Below, piece after piece: positions 18,043 to 27,332 of a stretch of DNA of 64,000 bases. How positions within the stretch are numbered: position 1 is the first letter of the stretch; every line of letters begins with the position of its first letter. Below the pieces are notes generated by a model, which was not told where the DNA came from, did no database searches, and was given only the letters and a program-made list of their open reading frames with translations. The stretch spans positions 124,001 through 188,000 of the forward strand of contig NZ_JAKVCW010000007.1 in assembly GCF_022448905.1 (NCBI RefSeq), written 5' to 3'. The DNA comes from Shimia sp. GTDB taxonomy: Bacteria; Pseudomonadota; Alphaproteobacteria; Rhodobacterales; Rhodobacteraceae. The translations under genes and the position numbers were made by a program.

Positions 18043-20999
18043 CCGAACAGTCGCCAAACGACATCTTCCACGCCTCCTCCTTTATGCAGGGGCACAATGC
18101 GGAATACCTCGAACAGATGTACGCCCGCTACGCCGCCGACCCCAATGCGGTTGACGAAGTCTGGCAGGAGTTCTTCCGTCAGCTCGGCGATGCGGAGCTG
18201 GACGTAAAGGCAGAGGCCGCGGGCCCTTCCTGGGCGCGCGCGGATTGGCCGCCACAGCCCAACGACGACTGGACCCAAAGCCTGACCGGCGAATGGGCGG
18301 AACCGGCGGAGGCCAAGGCCGCTGGCAAAAAGATCAAAGAGAAAGCCGCCGAGAAAGGCGTTGAGGTCTCTGACGAAGCCATCAAACGCGCGGTTCTGGA
18401 TTCCATCCGCGCCCTGATGCTGATCCGCGCCTACCGTATTCGCGGCCACCTGATCGCCCACATCGACCCGCTGGGCATGCGCGACCAGACCCCACATCCG
18501 GAGCTTGATCCAAAATCCTACGGCTTCACCGACGCCGACATGGATCGCCCAATCTTCATCGACAAAGTACTCGGTTTGGACATCGCCACGATGCGCCAGA
18601 TCATGGACATCGTGAAGCGCACCTACTGTGGCACCTTCGCGCTGCAATACATGCACATTTCCAACCCTGACGAAGCGAGCTGGCTGAAAGAGCGCATCGA
18701 AGGGTACGACAAAGAAATCCGCTTCACCCGCGAGGGCCGCAAAGCGATCCTGAACAAACTGGTCGAAGCCGAAGGCTTTGAGAAGTTCCTGCACGTGAAA
18801 TACATGGGCACCAAGCGCTTTGGTCTGGACGGTGGCGAAAGTCTGATCCCGGCCATGGAGCAGGTGATCAAACGCGGCGGCAACTTGGGCCTGAAAGAGA
18901 TCGTGATCGGCATGCCCCACCGTGGCCGCCTGTCGGTTCTGGCCAACGTGATGGCCAAGCCCTACCGCGCGATTTTCAACGAATTCCAAGGCGGCAGCTT
19001 CAAACCTGAGGATGTCGACGGCTCCGGCGACGTGAAATACCACCTCGGCGCCTCCTCGGATCGCGAGTTTGACGGCAACCAAGTGCACCTGTCTTTGACC
19101 GCAAACCCCTCCCACCTTGAGGCAGTAAACCCGGTTGTTTTGGGCAAAGTCCGCGCCAAGCAGGACCAGCTCAACGATGACGAGCGCACCGCAGTGATGC
19201 CAATCCTGCTGCACGGCGATGCCGCCTTTGCGGGTCAGGGTGTTGTAGCTGAGTGTTTTGCGCTTTCCGGCCTGAAGGGTCACAAAACCGGCGGCACCAT
19301 GCACATCGTGGTGAACAACCAGATCGGCTTCACCACCGCCCCGCACTTCTCCCGCTCCTCGCCATATCCAACCGACAACGCGCTGGTTGTGGAAGCGCCA
19401 ATCTTCCACGTGAATGGCGACGACCCAGAGGCGGTTGTACACGCGGCAAAAGTGGCCACCGAGTTCCGTCAGAAATTCCAGAAAGATGTCGTCATCGACA
19501 TGTTCTGCTACCGCCGCTTTGGGCACAACGAGGGCGACGAGCCCATGTTCACCAACCCGGTGATGTACAAGCGCATCAAGAAGCATAAAACCACGCTCAC
19601 GCTCTACACCGAACGCCTGGTGAAAGACGGCCTCATCCCAGAGGGCGAAATCGAGGACATGAAAGCCTCGTTCCAGGCTCACCTGAACGAAGAGTTTGAG
19701 ACTGGCAAAGAGTACAAGCCAAACAAGGCAGACTGGCTCGACGGCCGTTGGTCCCACCTGGACAAACGCGGCGAAGACTATGAGCGCGGCCAGACCTCGA
19801 TCAAGCCAGAAACCATGGCGGAAATCGGCAAGTCCCTGTCCACCGTGCCAGATGGCTTCCCACTGCACAAAACCGTGGGCCGACTTCTGGACACCCGTGG
19901 CAAGATGTTCTCCTCCGGCAAAGGCTTTGACTGGGCCACCGCCGAAGCCATGGCCTTTGGCTCTCTGCTGACCGAAGGCTACCCGGTCCGCCTCGCAGGT
20001 CAGGACGCCACCCGTGGCACCTTCTCCCAGCGTCACTCCGGTATCATCAACCAGGACACGGAAGAGCGCTACTACCCGCTCAACAACATCCGCGCCGGTC
20101 AGAGCCAGTACGAAGTCATCGACTCCGCCCTGTCTGAATACGCGGTGCTGGGGTTTGAATACGGCTACTCGCTGGCAGAACCAAACGCGCTGACCCTCTG
20201 GGAAGCTCAGTTTGGCGACTTCGCCAACGGCGCGCAGATCATGTTCGACCAGTTCATCAGCTCCGGCGAAAGCAAATGGCTGCGCATGTCCGGTTTGACC
20301 GTTCTGCTGCCACACGGTTTTGAAGGCCAAGGCCCAGAGCACTCCTCGGCCCGCCTGGAGCGCTTCCTGCAGATGTGTGGTGGCGACAACTGGATTGTGG
20401 CCAACTGTACCACGCCAGCCAACTACTTCCACATCCTGCGCCGTCAGCTGCACCGCACGTTCCGCAAGCCGCTGATCCTGATGACGCCAAAGTCTCTGCT
20501 GCGCCACAAGCTGGCCATTTCCGAAGCGGAAGACTTCACCGATGGCTCCTCCTTCCACCGCGTGCTGTGGGATGATGCTGAAAAAGGCAACTCCGACACC
20601 AATCTGAAGAAGGACAAGGACGTCAAACGCGTCGTGATGTGTTCCGGCAAAGTCTACTACGACCTGCTGGAAGAGCGTGACGCCCGCGGCATCGACGACA
20701 TCTACCTGATGCGGATTGAGCAATACTATCCGTTCCCGGCCCACTCGCTGATCAAGGAGCTTGAGCGCTTCAAAGATGCCGAAATGGTCTGGTGTCAGGA
20801 AGAGCCCAAGAACCAGGGCGCGTGGTCCTTCATCGAGCCCAACATCGAATGGGCCCTGACCCGCATCAAAGCCAAACACACCCGTCCGGCATACGCAGGC
20901 CGCCCGGCCTCCGCCTCCCCTGCCACCGGACTGGCAAGCCAACACAAAGCCCAACAAGCAGCGCTGGTGGATGCCGCGCTCTCCATGGAAGGAAATTGA
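18039..20999 (+). CDS. sucA: 2-oxoglutarate dehydrogenase E1 component
   Basis: The thiamine-diphosphate enzyme decarboxylates 2-oxoglutarate and succinylates the lipoyl group of SucB. The 986-aa protein has the N-terminal OGDH segment (about residues 8-45, with FMQGHNAEYLEQMYARY), then IRGHLIAHIDPLG, GMPHRGRLSVLANV, HGDAAFAGQGVV, the ThDP-binding GTMHIVVNNQIGFTT, and the C-terminal transketolase-like half with FSQRHSGI and HGFEGQGPEHSSAR. All canonical motifs are intact. It overlaps the DUF805 gene by four bases and is followed by sucB after three bases. Confidence 0.98.
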   Translation: MTEQSPNDIFHASSFMQGHNAEYLEQMYARYAADPNAVDEVWQEFFRQLGDAELDVKAEAAGPSWARADWPPQPNDDWTQSLTGEWAEPAEAKAAGKKIKEKAAEKGVEVSDEAIKRAVLDSIRALMLIRAYRIRGHLIAHIDPLGMRDQTPHPELDPKSYGFTDADMDRPIFIDKVLGLDIATMRQIMDIVKRTYCGTFALQYMHISNPDEASWLKERIEGYDKEIRFTREGRKAILNKLVEAEGFEKFLHVKYMGTKRFGLDGGESLIPAMEQVIKRGGNLGLKEIVIGMPHRGRLSVLANVMAKPYRAIFNEFQGGSFKPEDVDGSGDVKYHLGASSDREFDGNQVHLSLTANPSHLEAVNPVVLGKVRAKQDQLNDDERTAVMPILLHGDAAFAGQGVVAECFALSGLKGHKTGGTMHIVVNNQIGFTTAPHFSRSSPYPTDNALVVEAPIFHVNGDDPEAVVHAAKVATEFRQKFQKDVVIDMFCYRRFGHNEGDEPMFTNPVMYKRIKKHKTTLTLYTERLVKDGLIPEGEIEDMKASFQAHLNEEFETGKEYKPNKADWLDGRWSHLDKRGEDYERGQTSIKPETMAEIGKSLSTVPDGFPLHKTVGRLLDTRGKMFSSGKGFDWATAEAMAFGSLLTEGYPVRLAGQDATRGTFSQRHSGIINQDTEERYYPLNNIRAGQSQYEVIDSALSEYAVLGFEYGYSLAEPNALTLWEAQFGDFANGAQIMFDQFISSGESKWLRMSGLTVLLPHGFEGQGPEHSSARLERFLQMCGGDNWIVANCTTPANYFHILRRQLHRTFRKPLILMTPKSLLRHKLAISEAEDFTDGSSFHRVLWDDAEKGNSDTNLKKDKDVKRVVMCSGKVYYDLLEERDARGIDDIYLMRIEQYYPFPAHSLIKELERFKDAEMVWCQEEPKNQGAWSFIEPNIEWALTRIKAKHTRPAYAGRPASASPATGLASQHKAQQAALVDAALSMEGN

Positions 21000-21002
21000 T
21001 CC

Positions 21003-22490
21003 ATGACCGAAGTTCGAGTCCCTACCCTTGGCGAATCCGTCACCGAAGCCACTGTTGCCACCTGGTTCAAAAAGCCGGGTGATGCGGTTGCCGTGGACGA
21101 AATGCTCTGCGAGCTGGAAACCGACAAGGTGACCGTCGAAGTGCCTGCCCCTGCCGCGGGCGTTCTGGGTGAAATCGTCGCTGCCGAAGGCGACACCGTG
21201 GGTGTTGACGCCCTGCTGGCGATGATCAACGCCGGAGAAGGCGCCGCCCCTGCGCCAGCCGCAGCGCCTGCCGCCGCAGCCCCCGCTGCCGGTGGTGGCG
21301 ACGCGGTGGACGTGATGGTCCCAACCCTTGGCGAATCCGTGACCGAGGCCACCGTCTCCACATGGTTCAAAGCCGTGGGTGACACCGTTGCGCAAGACGA
21401 GATGCTCTGCGAGCTGGAAACCGACAAGGTCTCCGTTGAAGTGCCCGCGCCTGCCGCCGGTGTGCTCTCCGAAATCCTCGCTCCAGAAGGCACCACCGTG
21501 GACGCATCTGCCAAGCTGGCTGTGATCGGTGGCGCATCTGCCTCCGCAGCCGCAGCTCCTGCTGCCGCTCCAGCCGCCGCAGCCGCACCTGCCGGGTCCG
21601 CTGATGTGGAAAACGCCCCCTCCGCCAACAAGCTGATGGCAGAAAAAGGCATCGACGCCGCTTCTGTAACCGGCACCGGCCGCGACGGGCGCATCATGAA
21701 AGAAGACGTGCTGAAAGCCGCGCTGGCGCCAGCCGCCGCAGCCCCTGCCCCAGCCGCCGCCCCACGTGCACCGGTTGCTGCTGACGACGCGGCCCGCGAA
21801 GAGCGCGTGAAGATGACCAAGATGCGTCAGACCATCGCCCGTCGTCTGAAAGACAGCCAGAACACCGCCGCCATGCTGACCACCTACAACGAGGTCGACA
21901 TGACCGAGGTGATGGCGCTGCGCAGCCAGTACAAAGACCAGTTCGAGAAGAAGCACGGCGTGCGTCTCGGCTTCATGTCCTTCTTCACCAAAGCCTGTGT
22001 GCATGCGCTGAAGGAAGTGCCTGAGGTGAACGCAGAGATCGACGGCACCGACATCGTGTACAAAAACTATGTGCACATGGGTGTGGCCGCCGGCACGCCG
22101 CAGGGTTTGGTTGTGCCCGTGATCCGCGACGCGGACGCCATGTCCTTTGCGGACATCGAGAAAGCCATCTCCGAGAAAGGCAAGCGCGCCCGTGACGGCA
22201 AGCTTTCCATGGCCGAAATGCAGGGCGGCACCTTCACCATCTCCAACGGTGGTGTCTACGGCTCCCTGATGTCCTCCCCGATCCTGAACCCGCCGCAGTC
22301 CGGCATCCTCGGCATGCACAAAATTCAGGACCGTCCAATGGCGATCAACGGGCAGGTTGCGATCCGTCCGATGATGTATCTGGCCCTGTCCTACGATCAC
22401 CGCATCGTAGACGGCAAAGGCGCCGTGACCTTCCTCGTGCGCGTGAAAGAAGCGCTGGAAGACCCACGCCGCCTGCTGATGGATCTGTAA
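21003..22490 (+). CDS. sucB: 2-oxoglutarate dehydrogenase E2 (dihydrolipoyl succinyltransferase) with two lipoyl domains
   Basis: SucB transfers the succinyl group from lipoate to CoA and forms the core of the complex. The 495-aa protein has two lipoyl domains exactly 100 residues apart, with lipoyl-lysines Lys42 and Lys142 in [11 protein letters not shown] and [11 protein letters not shown], joined by Ala/Pro linkers. A peripheral-subunit-binding domain follows at about 203-240, then the catalytic domain ending in SYDHRIVDG with His466 and Asp470. Many SucB proteins have one lipoyl domain; the extra one explains the length. The two domain sequences are nearly identical at DNA level over long runs, suggesting a duplication. 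Confidence 0.97.
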   Translation: MTEVRVPTLGESVTEATVATWFKKPGDAVAVDEMLCELETDKVTVEVPAPAAGVLGEIVAAEGDTVGVDALLAMINAGEGAAPAPAAAPAAAAPAAGGGDAVDVMVPTLGESVTEATVSTWFKAVGDTVAQDEMLCELETDKVSVEVPAPAAGVLSEILAPEGTTVDASAKLAVIGGASASAAAAPAAAPAAAAAPAGSADVENAPSANKLMAEKGIDAASVTGTGRDGRIMKEDVLKAALAPAAAAPAPAAAPRAPVAADDAAREERVKMTKMRQTIARRLKDSQNTAAMLTTYNEVDMTEVMALRSQYKDQFEKKHGVRLGFMSFFTKACVHALKEVPEVNAEIDGTDIVYKNYVHMGVAAGTPQGLVVPVIRDADAMSFADIEKAISEKGKRARDGKLSMAEMQGGTFTISNGGVYGSLMSSPILNPPQSGILGMHKIQDRPMAINGQVAIRPMMYLALSYDHRIVDGKGAVTFLVRVKEALEDPRRLLMDL

Positions 22491-22501
22491 AAACCGTGAC
22501 C

Positions 22502-22582
22502 GACCGCCCCCAACATAGGGCAACGCCTGACCGCGGGTGGGTGCTGAAAGCACCCGCCCATGGGGGCGGTCGGGCGCTGCCC
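22502..22582. repeat. compound palindromic intergenic element, copy 2
   Basis: An outer stem (GACCGCCCCCA at 22502-22512, TGGGGGCGGTC at 22561-22571) encloses a hairpin of GGGTGGGTGC and GCACCCGCCC at 22534-22559. It shares CATAGGGCAACGCCTGACCG and GGTCGGGCGCTGCCCGA with copy 1. It lies between sucB and the 134-aa gene and might act as a transcript attenuator or mRNA stabiliser. Confidence 0.8.
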
Positions 22583-22613
22583 GAGCCACACGTGGCCCGT
22601 GCGGAGAGGTGAT

Positions 22614-23018
22614 ATGAAGTCAATGCGCTCCTCCCAATGGCCTGTCAAAGTGGCGCGATTGTTCTTGATCGCCATCTTAATTGAGCGCCTGTGGCCATAT
22701 TTCTATTTGGCGACAGTAAGCAACTCACTCCAAGGGTATCTGGCTCTGATTGACCGACAGGGCGCGCACTTTGCCGTCGTGACGATGATCGTCTTACTGG
22801 TCATTCTCCGCTGGTCCAAAACCGTCGTCGCAACAGTGTCAGCCATGTTTGCAATCGCCGGACTGCACGACGCGGTGTTTTATGGTGTCGACTTAAGCAA
22901 TGGCTACGCACGCAGTGAACTGTTTTGGGGAACCTGTTTCGCCATAGCAGCATTCCTTCTGAGTATCGCAATCTTTGGAGAGAGGCGTGCAAATGCCACG
23001 GCTCAGGAGAATAACTAA
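22614..23018 (+). CDS. membrane protein of unknown function between sucB and lpdA
   Basis: A 134-aa protein with four likely membrane spans (about residues 14-32, 48-66, 70-92, 103-120) and a charged C-terminus. The ATG at 22614 has GAGAGG in good position. I recognise no family. Its coding sequence is lighter in GC than sucB and is preceded directly by the palindromic element, similar to the DUF805 gene. It is probably co-transcribed with sucAB. Confidence 0.65.
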   Translation: MKSMRSSQWPVKVARLFLIAILIERLWPYFYLATVSNSLQGYLALIDRQGAHFAVVTMIVLLVILRWSKTVVATVSAMFAIAGLHDAVFYGVDLSNGYARSELFWGTCFAIAAFLLSIAIFGERRANATAQENN

Positions 23019-23072
23019 GTGTTAAACTCCAATCGCCGACCAAATTCTTCTAACCCCAAATCTCCCGGGGTA

Positions 23073-23105
23073 GAGGCATCCCAGATGCCTCAGGGGCAGC
23101 GCCCC
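23073..23105. repeat. two adjacent stem-loops after the 134-aa gene
   Basis: GAGGCATC at 23073-23080 pairs with GATGCCTC at 23084-23091, and GGGGC/GCCCC at 23093-23105 follows. There is no T run, so this is not a classical terminator. The surrounding 255 bases (23019-23273) hold no gene, only these stems and an 11-bp iterated repeat. Confidence 0.45.
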
Positions 23106-23140
23106 TTCCCGCACTTCGCCACCCATTTCCCCACCTCCGC

Positions 23141-23173
23141 GATACAGACGCAATACCGACGCTATGCAGACGT
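23141..23173 (+). repeat. 11-bp iterated repeat, three units
   Basis: GATACAGACGC (23141-23151), AATACCGACGC (23152-23162) and TATGCAGACGT (23163-23173) follow one another with no gap. The same unit is iterated at 42.5 kb and 54.5 kb. It lies 100-133 bases before the start of the 89-aa gene. Confidence 0.65.
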
Positions 23174-23273
23174 GCAAAAATCGCCCAAACTGCCCCTATT
23201 GGAGAGACGCGCATTTCCCCTGCCCGCCGCTGGCCCCGCGCCGCGCGAGATGCAGAACATAGGAGGATAGACC

Positions 23274-23543
23274 ATGCCCACCCATGTGCTCTGGCAAGCT
23301 GATGTTGCCGATTTTGACGCCTGGCTCACCGTCTTCCGAAAGGACAGCGCCAACCGCAAAGCCGCCGGGATTGTGGACCTCAACGTCTGGTCCGATCCCG
23401 ATCATGAAAACCATACCATCGCGCTGTTTGCCATCGTCGAAAAAGACAAGGCCCGCGCCTTTTTTGACAGCGAGGAACTCGCCATGCACATGGAGCGCGA
23501 CGGCATCACCAACGTCACCGTAAAACTGTTGAAACCCGAATAG
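23274..23543 (+). CDS. small conserved-looking protein, possible dimeric alpha/beta-barrel fold
   Basis: An 89-aa soluble protein with an excellent start signal (AGGAGG eight bases before the ATG). The order of short strands and helices (THVLWQADVADFDAWLTVF ... HTIALFAIVEKDKARAFFDS ... ITNVTVKLLKPE) resembles the ferredoxin-like dimeric barrel of antibiotic-biosynthesis-monooxygenase and related proteins; this is judged by eye. No catalytic residue can be named. It lies about 90 bases before lpdA on the same strand. Confidence 0.7.
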   Translation: MPTHVLWQADVADFDAWLTVFRKDSANRKAAGIVDLNVWSDPDHENHTIALFAIVEKDKARAFFDSEELAMHMERDGITNVTVKLLKPE

Positions 23544-23630
23544 AGACCAACCATATCAAGCTCTTCATTGTGAGAGCTTTCCCACAAGACGGGGCATAAT
23601 GCCCCTGCAATAGACCAAGGAAACACACCT

Positions 23631-25025
23631 ATGGCTCAATATGACGTCATCATCATCGGCGCAGGCCCTGGCGGCTACGTCTCTGCAATCCGCTGCGCGC
23701 AGCTGGGTCTGAAAACCGCCATCGTGGAAGGCCGTGAAACACTGGGCGGCACGTGCCTGAACGTGGGCTGTATCCCGTCCAAGGCGCTGCTGCACGCGAC
23801 CCACATGCTGCATGAGGCCGAACACAACTTCGCTGACATGGGCCTGAAGGGCAAAAGCCCGTCGGTCGATTGGGACCAGATGAAGGCGTATAAGACTGAT
23901 GTTGTTGGACAAAACACGGGCGGCATCGAGTTCCTGATGAAGAAGAACAAGATCGACTGGCTCAAAGGGTGGGCCTCTATCCCGGCTGCCGGTCAGGTCA
24001 AAGTTGGCGATGACGTGCACGACGCCAAGAACATCGTGATCGCCTCGGGCTCCGTGCCGTCTTCCCTGCCAGGTGTTGAAGTCGACAACGACAAAGGCAT
24101 CGTGGTCGACAGCACCGGCGCGCTGGACCTGCCAAAGGTACCAAAGAAGATGACCGTGATCGGCGCTGGCGTGATTGGCCTCGAACTGGGCTCAGTCTAT
24201 GCCCGCCTCGGCGCAGAAGTGACCGTGGCGGAATACATGGACGCGGTCTGCCCCGGCATGGACGCGGATGTACAGCGGACCTTCAAGCGTATCCTTGAAA
24301 AACAAGGCCTTAAGTTCATCATGGGCGCGGCTGTGCAGGGCGTGGACGCCACCAAAACCAAAGCCAAAGTGCGCTATCAGCCTAAGAAAGGCGGCGACGA
24401 AGAGGTTGTGGACGCAGATGTGGTGCTGGTTGCCACCGGCCGTAAACCATTTGCAGAAGGCCTGGGTCTGGACGCGCTTGGCGTGAAAATGACCGAACGC
24501 GGCCAGATCGCTGTGGACGGCAAATGGGCCACCAACGTGCCGGGCATCTACGCCATCGGCGATGTGATCGAAGGCCCAATGCTGGCGCACAAAGCCGAAG
24601 ACGAAGGCATGGCCGTGGCTGAAGTTCTGGCCGGGAAACATGGCCACGTGAACTACGGCGTGATCCCGGGCGTGGTCTACACCACCCCAGAAGTGGCCAC
24701 CGTCGGCGCCACCGAGGCCGCTCTGAAAGCCGAAGGTCGCAAGATCAAAGTTGGCAAGTTCATGTTCATGGGCAACGCCCGCGCCAAAGCGGTACACCAA
24801 GGCGAAGGCTTTGTGAAAATCATCGTCGACAAAGAGACCGACCGCGTGCTTGGCGCTGCGATCATCGGCCCGGCGGCTGGCGACATGATCCACGAACTCT
24901 GCGTGGCCATGGAGTTTGGTGCTTCAGCGCAAGACATCGCCCTGACCTGCCACGCGCACCCAACCTACTCCGAAGCGGTCCGCGAAGCCGCACTGGCCTG
25001 CGGCGACGGCGCAATCCACAGCTAA
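23631..25025 (+). CDS. lpdA: dihydrolipoyl dehydrogenase (E3)
   Basis: The FAD enzyme reoxidises dihydrolipoyl groups with NAD+ for 2-oxoglutarate dehydrogenase. The 464-aa protein has the FAD loop IIGAGPGGY, the redox-active disulfide Cys42/Cys47 in [13 protein letters not shown], the NAD loop [13 protein letters not shown], and the active-site His443 in CHAHPTYSE near the C-terminus. Its position at the end of the suc cluster points to service of SucAB. A strong terminator follows. Confidence 0.97.
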   Translation: MAQYDVIIIGAGPGGYVSAIRCAQLGLKTAIVEGRETLGGTCLNVGCIPSKALLHATHMLHEAEHNFADMGLKGKSPSVDWDQMKAYKTDVVGQNTGGIEFLMKKNKIDWLKGWASIPAAGQVKVGDDVHDAKNIVIASGSVPSSLPGVEVDNDKGIVVDSTGALDLPKVPKKMTVIGAGVIGLELGSVYARLGAEVTVAEYMDAVCPGMDADVQRTFKRILEKQGLKFIMGAAVQGVDATKTKAKVRYQPKKGGDEEVVDADVVLVATGRKPFAEGLGLDALGVKMTERGQIAVDGKWATNVPGIYAIGDVIEGPMLAHKAEDEGMAVAEVLAGKHGHVNYGVIPGVVYTTPEVATVGATEAALKAEGRKIKVGKFMFMGNARAKAVHQGEGFVKIIVDKETDRVLGAAIIGPAAGDMIHELCVAMEFGASAQDIALTCHAHPTYSEAVREAALACGDGAIHS

Positions 25026-25044
25026 GCTGTCTAAAATGAACAAT

Positions 25045-25072
25045 AAAGGGCGCCTCTTGGGGCGCCCTTTTC
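25045..25072 (+). terminator. terminator of the suc-lpd cluster
   Basis: AAAGGGCGCC at 25045-25054 pairs with GGCGCCCTTT at 25061-25070, followed by TCATTT. The leading A run lets it also act for the converging gene on the other strand. Confidence 0.85.
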
Positions 25073-25097
25073 ATTTGAAATTATGGCCCATAGGCCA

Positions 25098-25703
25098 CTA
25101 CCACATCGTCTTCGCAGCCCGCGCGGCCCAGCCCTCATCGTAGGGCGTACCGCCCTCGGCCCCATCGGTCTGCTCGGCCAGAATCTGTCCCACTGTAGGC
25201 AAATCGGCGCTTTCATCCTCCGAGGCCCACAACCCGGCCCGCATCACCGCCCGAGCACATTGCGTGTAGATCTCGCCAATTTTTATCACAATCACCGCAC
25301 GCGGGTGTCTGCCTTGCACCTCAAAACTTTCGCACAGAGCGGCATCTGTGGTCACCTTGGCAAGCCCATTGACCCGCACCACATTGTTGGAGCCCGGCAC
25401 CATGAACAACAGCGATATACGCCCGTCCGCCACAATGTTGCGCAGCGAGTCGATCCGGTTATTCCCACGCCAATCCGGCATCGCAAGCGTGCGTTCGTCC
25501 AGCTCGCGCACCACAGGGCCATCGTCCCCGCGTGGACTGCCGTCCGTGCCCTCCGGCCCCACCGTCGACACCACACAGAACCGCGACGCCATGATCCATT
25601 TGCGGTAAAGCGGCGTCATCTGCAGCGCCACTTTATTGACCGACGCCGAGGCCGGTTTGCCATAAAGCGCCTCTAACTCCGCAAGATCACTGACGTACTG
25701 CAT
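25098..25703 (-). CDS. pyridoxamine 5'-phosphate oxidase-fold protein
   Basis: The 201-aa protein has the split-barrel flavin-binding pattern: KWIMASRFCVVSTVGPEGTDGSPRGDD at about residues 35-62, then WRGNNRIDSLRNIVADGRISLLFMVPG and VRVNGLAKV. This is the pattern of the PNPOx-like family with MSMEG_1061-type members, which often bind FMN, F420 or heme; the cofactor here is not known. The ATG at 25703 overlaps the end of plsC; a TTG three codons upstream is an alternative. It is the last gene of the ftsE-ftsX-plsC group. Confidence 0.82.
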   Translation of the reverse strand: MQYVSDLAELEALYGKPASASVNKVALQMTPLYRKWIMASRFCVVSTVGPEGTDGSPRGDDGPVVRELDERTLAMPDWRGNNRIDSLRNIVADGRISLLFMVPGSNNVVRVNGLAKVTTDAALCESFEVQGRHPRAVIVIKIGEIYTQCARAVMRAGLWASEDESADLPTVGQILAEQTDGAEGGTPYDEGWAARAAKTMW

Positions 25704-26430
25704 CCGGATCAAACCCCGCTTCCACCATCAACGCATTGGAGCGGGTCTCAATCACCTTTTCCAACCGCGTCATGAATTCTTTTTGGTCTGCGCCCTGCTC
25801 GATTGGCTCCAGAAACTCAACCACAGCCAGGCCCGGCTTGCGCAGCATCGTGCCCTTGGGCCAGAACATCCCGGCATTGGTTGCCACCGGCACCGCCGTC
25901 TGCCCAGTCTCTTTGTAAAGAACGTATGGGCCAACCTTATACGGCACATGCTCGCCAACAGGCACCCGTGTGCCCTGCGGATAAATCACCAACTGGCCCG
26001 GCGGCACCCGACCGCTTTCCACATCCGCCAACATCGCTTTGATCGCCGCACCCCGCTTGCCGCGCCGCACAGGCACACAGCCCAAACGCCACGCGTACAC
26101 CCCGATGATCGGCGTGAACAGCAACTCATATTTCATGATGAAGCGCGGCTGCGGCACCGCTTTGAAGATCATCATAATATCGAGAAACGACTGGTGCTTC
26201 GCAGGCACCAAAACGGCACCACTCGGCACCTCGCCACGCACCTCGGATCGAATGCCCACCAACCAGCGCGCCGACCAGATCGCCCAAGTGGCGTAGGTGT
26301 TGCACGCCGCCATGGCCCCTTTAGAGGACAACAACGCCCAGGGGAAAAACACAATCCCCATCGCCAGCATCACAATCGCATTCTGAACCACATAGATGAT
26401 CGACATCACCCATTGAAACGCCAAGCGCAT
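25687..26430 (-). CDS. plsC: 1-acyl-sn-glycerol-3-phosphate acyltransferase
   Basis: PlsC acylates lysophosphatidate to phosphatidate in membrane lipid synthesis. The 247-aa protein has a membrane segment at the N-terminus (residues 8-34) and the acyltransferase motifs: HQSFLD (His79, Asp84, the HX4D catalytic pair) and YPQGTRVP for substrate binding. The start overlaps the ftsX stop (ATGA), so the lipid and division genes are translated together. Confidence 0.92.
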   Translation of the reverse strand: MRLAFQWVMSIIYVVQNAIVMLAMGIVFFPWALLSSKGAMAACNTYATWAIWSARWLVGIRSEVRGEVPSGAVLVPAKHQSFLDIMMIFKAVPQPRFIMKYELLFTPIIGVYAWRLGCVPVRRGKRGAAIKAMLADVESGRVPPGQLVIYPQGTRVPVGEHVPYKVGPYVLYKETGQTAVPVATNAGMFWPKGTMLRKPGLAVVEFLEPIEQGADQKEFMTRLEKVIETRSNALMVEAGFDPDAVRQ

Positions 26431-27332
26431 CAGGTCAACTCCCCTAGTGTACGTCGTGCCGCCGCGCCGGTGGCCAGATAGGCCACCACGCCCGCCAGCG
26501 GCGGGATCAGCGCCAAGAACGCCCAGCTCATGCCTTGGAACCCTAGCCCGGTCAGAAAGCCGCCGCTCTCTTGCGCCGAAGGCAGCAAGAAGACGGCCAA
26601 GGCCCCCATTGCGGTGCCCACAGCGGCGCCCAGAAGGGCGCGCAGGGTAAAGCGCCGCACAAAGGCGCGTGCAATGTAGCTGTCCCTTGCGCCAATCAAG
26701 CGCAGCACCGAAATCACCTGCGCATTAGCCGCCAACGCCGCATTGGCCGCCAAGGTAATCATCGCCGCCGTGGCCGCCCCAATCAGGCCAATCGACACCC
26801 AGCCCAGCAGACGCAACCGCCCAGCGGCACGCTCCAGCGGACGCCGCCAACGGGTGTGGTCATCCAGCACCGCGCCCGGCACCTCCGCCTGCAATCGCAG
26901 CCGCAACCCGGCGCCGTCATAGCCCTCTTCGGTCTCGACAATCTCGATCAACTGCGGGATCGGCAGGCTGTCCAGCGGCAGGTCCGGCCCAAACCAAGGC
27001 GCCAGCAAGCCGCGCTGCTCGTCAACACTCAAGGCCCGCGCCGAAGCAATTCCCGGCGTGCTCTCCAGCACGGTCAGTGCCGCCGCTGTCTGAGCCGCCA
27101 TCTGCTCTTCCGGCGCGGAAATCCGCAACGTTGAACTCTGCGCCAGCTCATCACCCCACCGCGCCGCCAGTCGGCCCGAGGCCAAGGACAACGCCAAAGC
27201 AAACACCGTCAAAAACGCCATGGCCCCCGCCGCAAACAACGTCAATCGCGCGGTAAATCCCGTTGGCGGCACCACGCGGTCTGCCTGCGCGTCGCCCATA
27301 ATCAGCTTGGAAAGCTGCAGACCTTTGCTCAT
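26430..27332 (-). CDS. ftsX: cell division protein FtsX, ABC permease subunit
   Basis: FtsX is the membrane partner of FtsE and controls cell-wall hydrolases at the septum. The 300-aa protein has one N-terminal span (about residues 25-50), a periplasmic domain of roughly 120 residues, and three C-terminal spans, the typical FtsX layout; sequence conservation in this subunit is low. It overlaps ftsE upstream and plsC downstream by four bases each. Confidence 0.88.
   Translation of the reverse strand: MSKGLQLSKLIMGDAQADRVVPPTGFTARLTLFAAGAMAFLTVFALALSLASGRLAARWGDELAQSSTLRISAPEEQMAAQTAAALTVLESTPGIASARALSVDEQRGLLAPWFGPDLPLDSLPIPQLIEIVETEEGYDGAGLRLRLQAEVPGAVLDDHTRWRRPLERAAGRLRLLGWVSIGLIGAATAAMITLAANAALAANAQVISVLRLIGARDSYIARAFVRRFTLRALLGAAVGTAMGALAVFLLPSAQESGGFLTGLGFQGMSWAFLALIPPLAGVVAYLATGAAARRTLGELT

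Noticed and set aside
17826..22589. A very long open frame (about 1,590 codons) on the strand opposite sucA and sucB
   Set aside because: The sense strand holds two complete enzymes with all motifs. In GC-rich genes with strong codon bias the antisense frame often lacks stops; the translation is His/Gly/Val-rich with no domain.
23019..23273. The stem-loops after the 134-aa gene as an IS remnant
   Set aside because: No transposase fragment, no target-site duplication and no long terminal repeats are visible; the stems are short.
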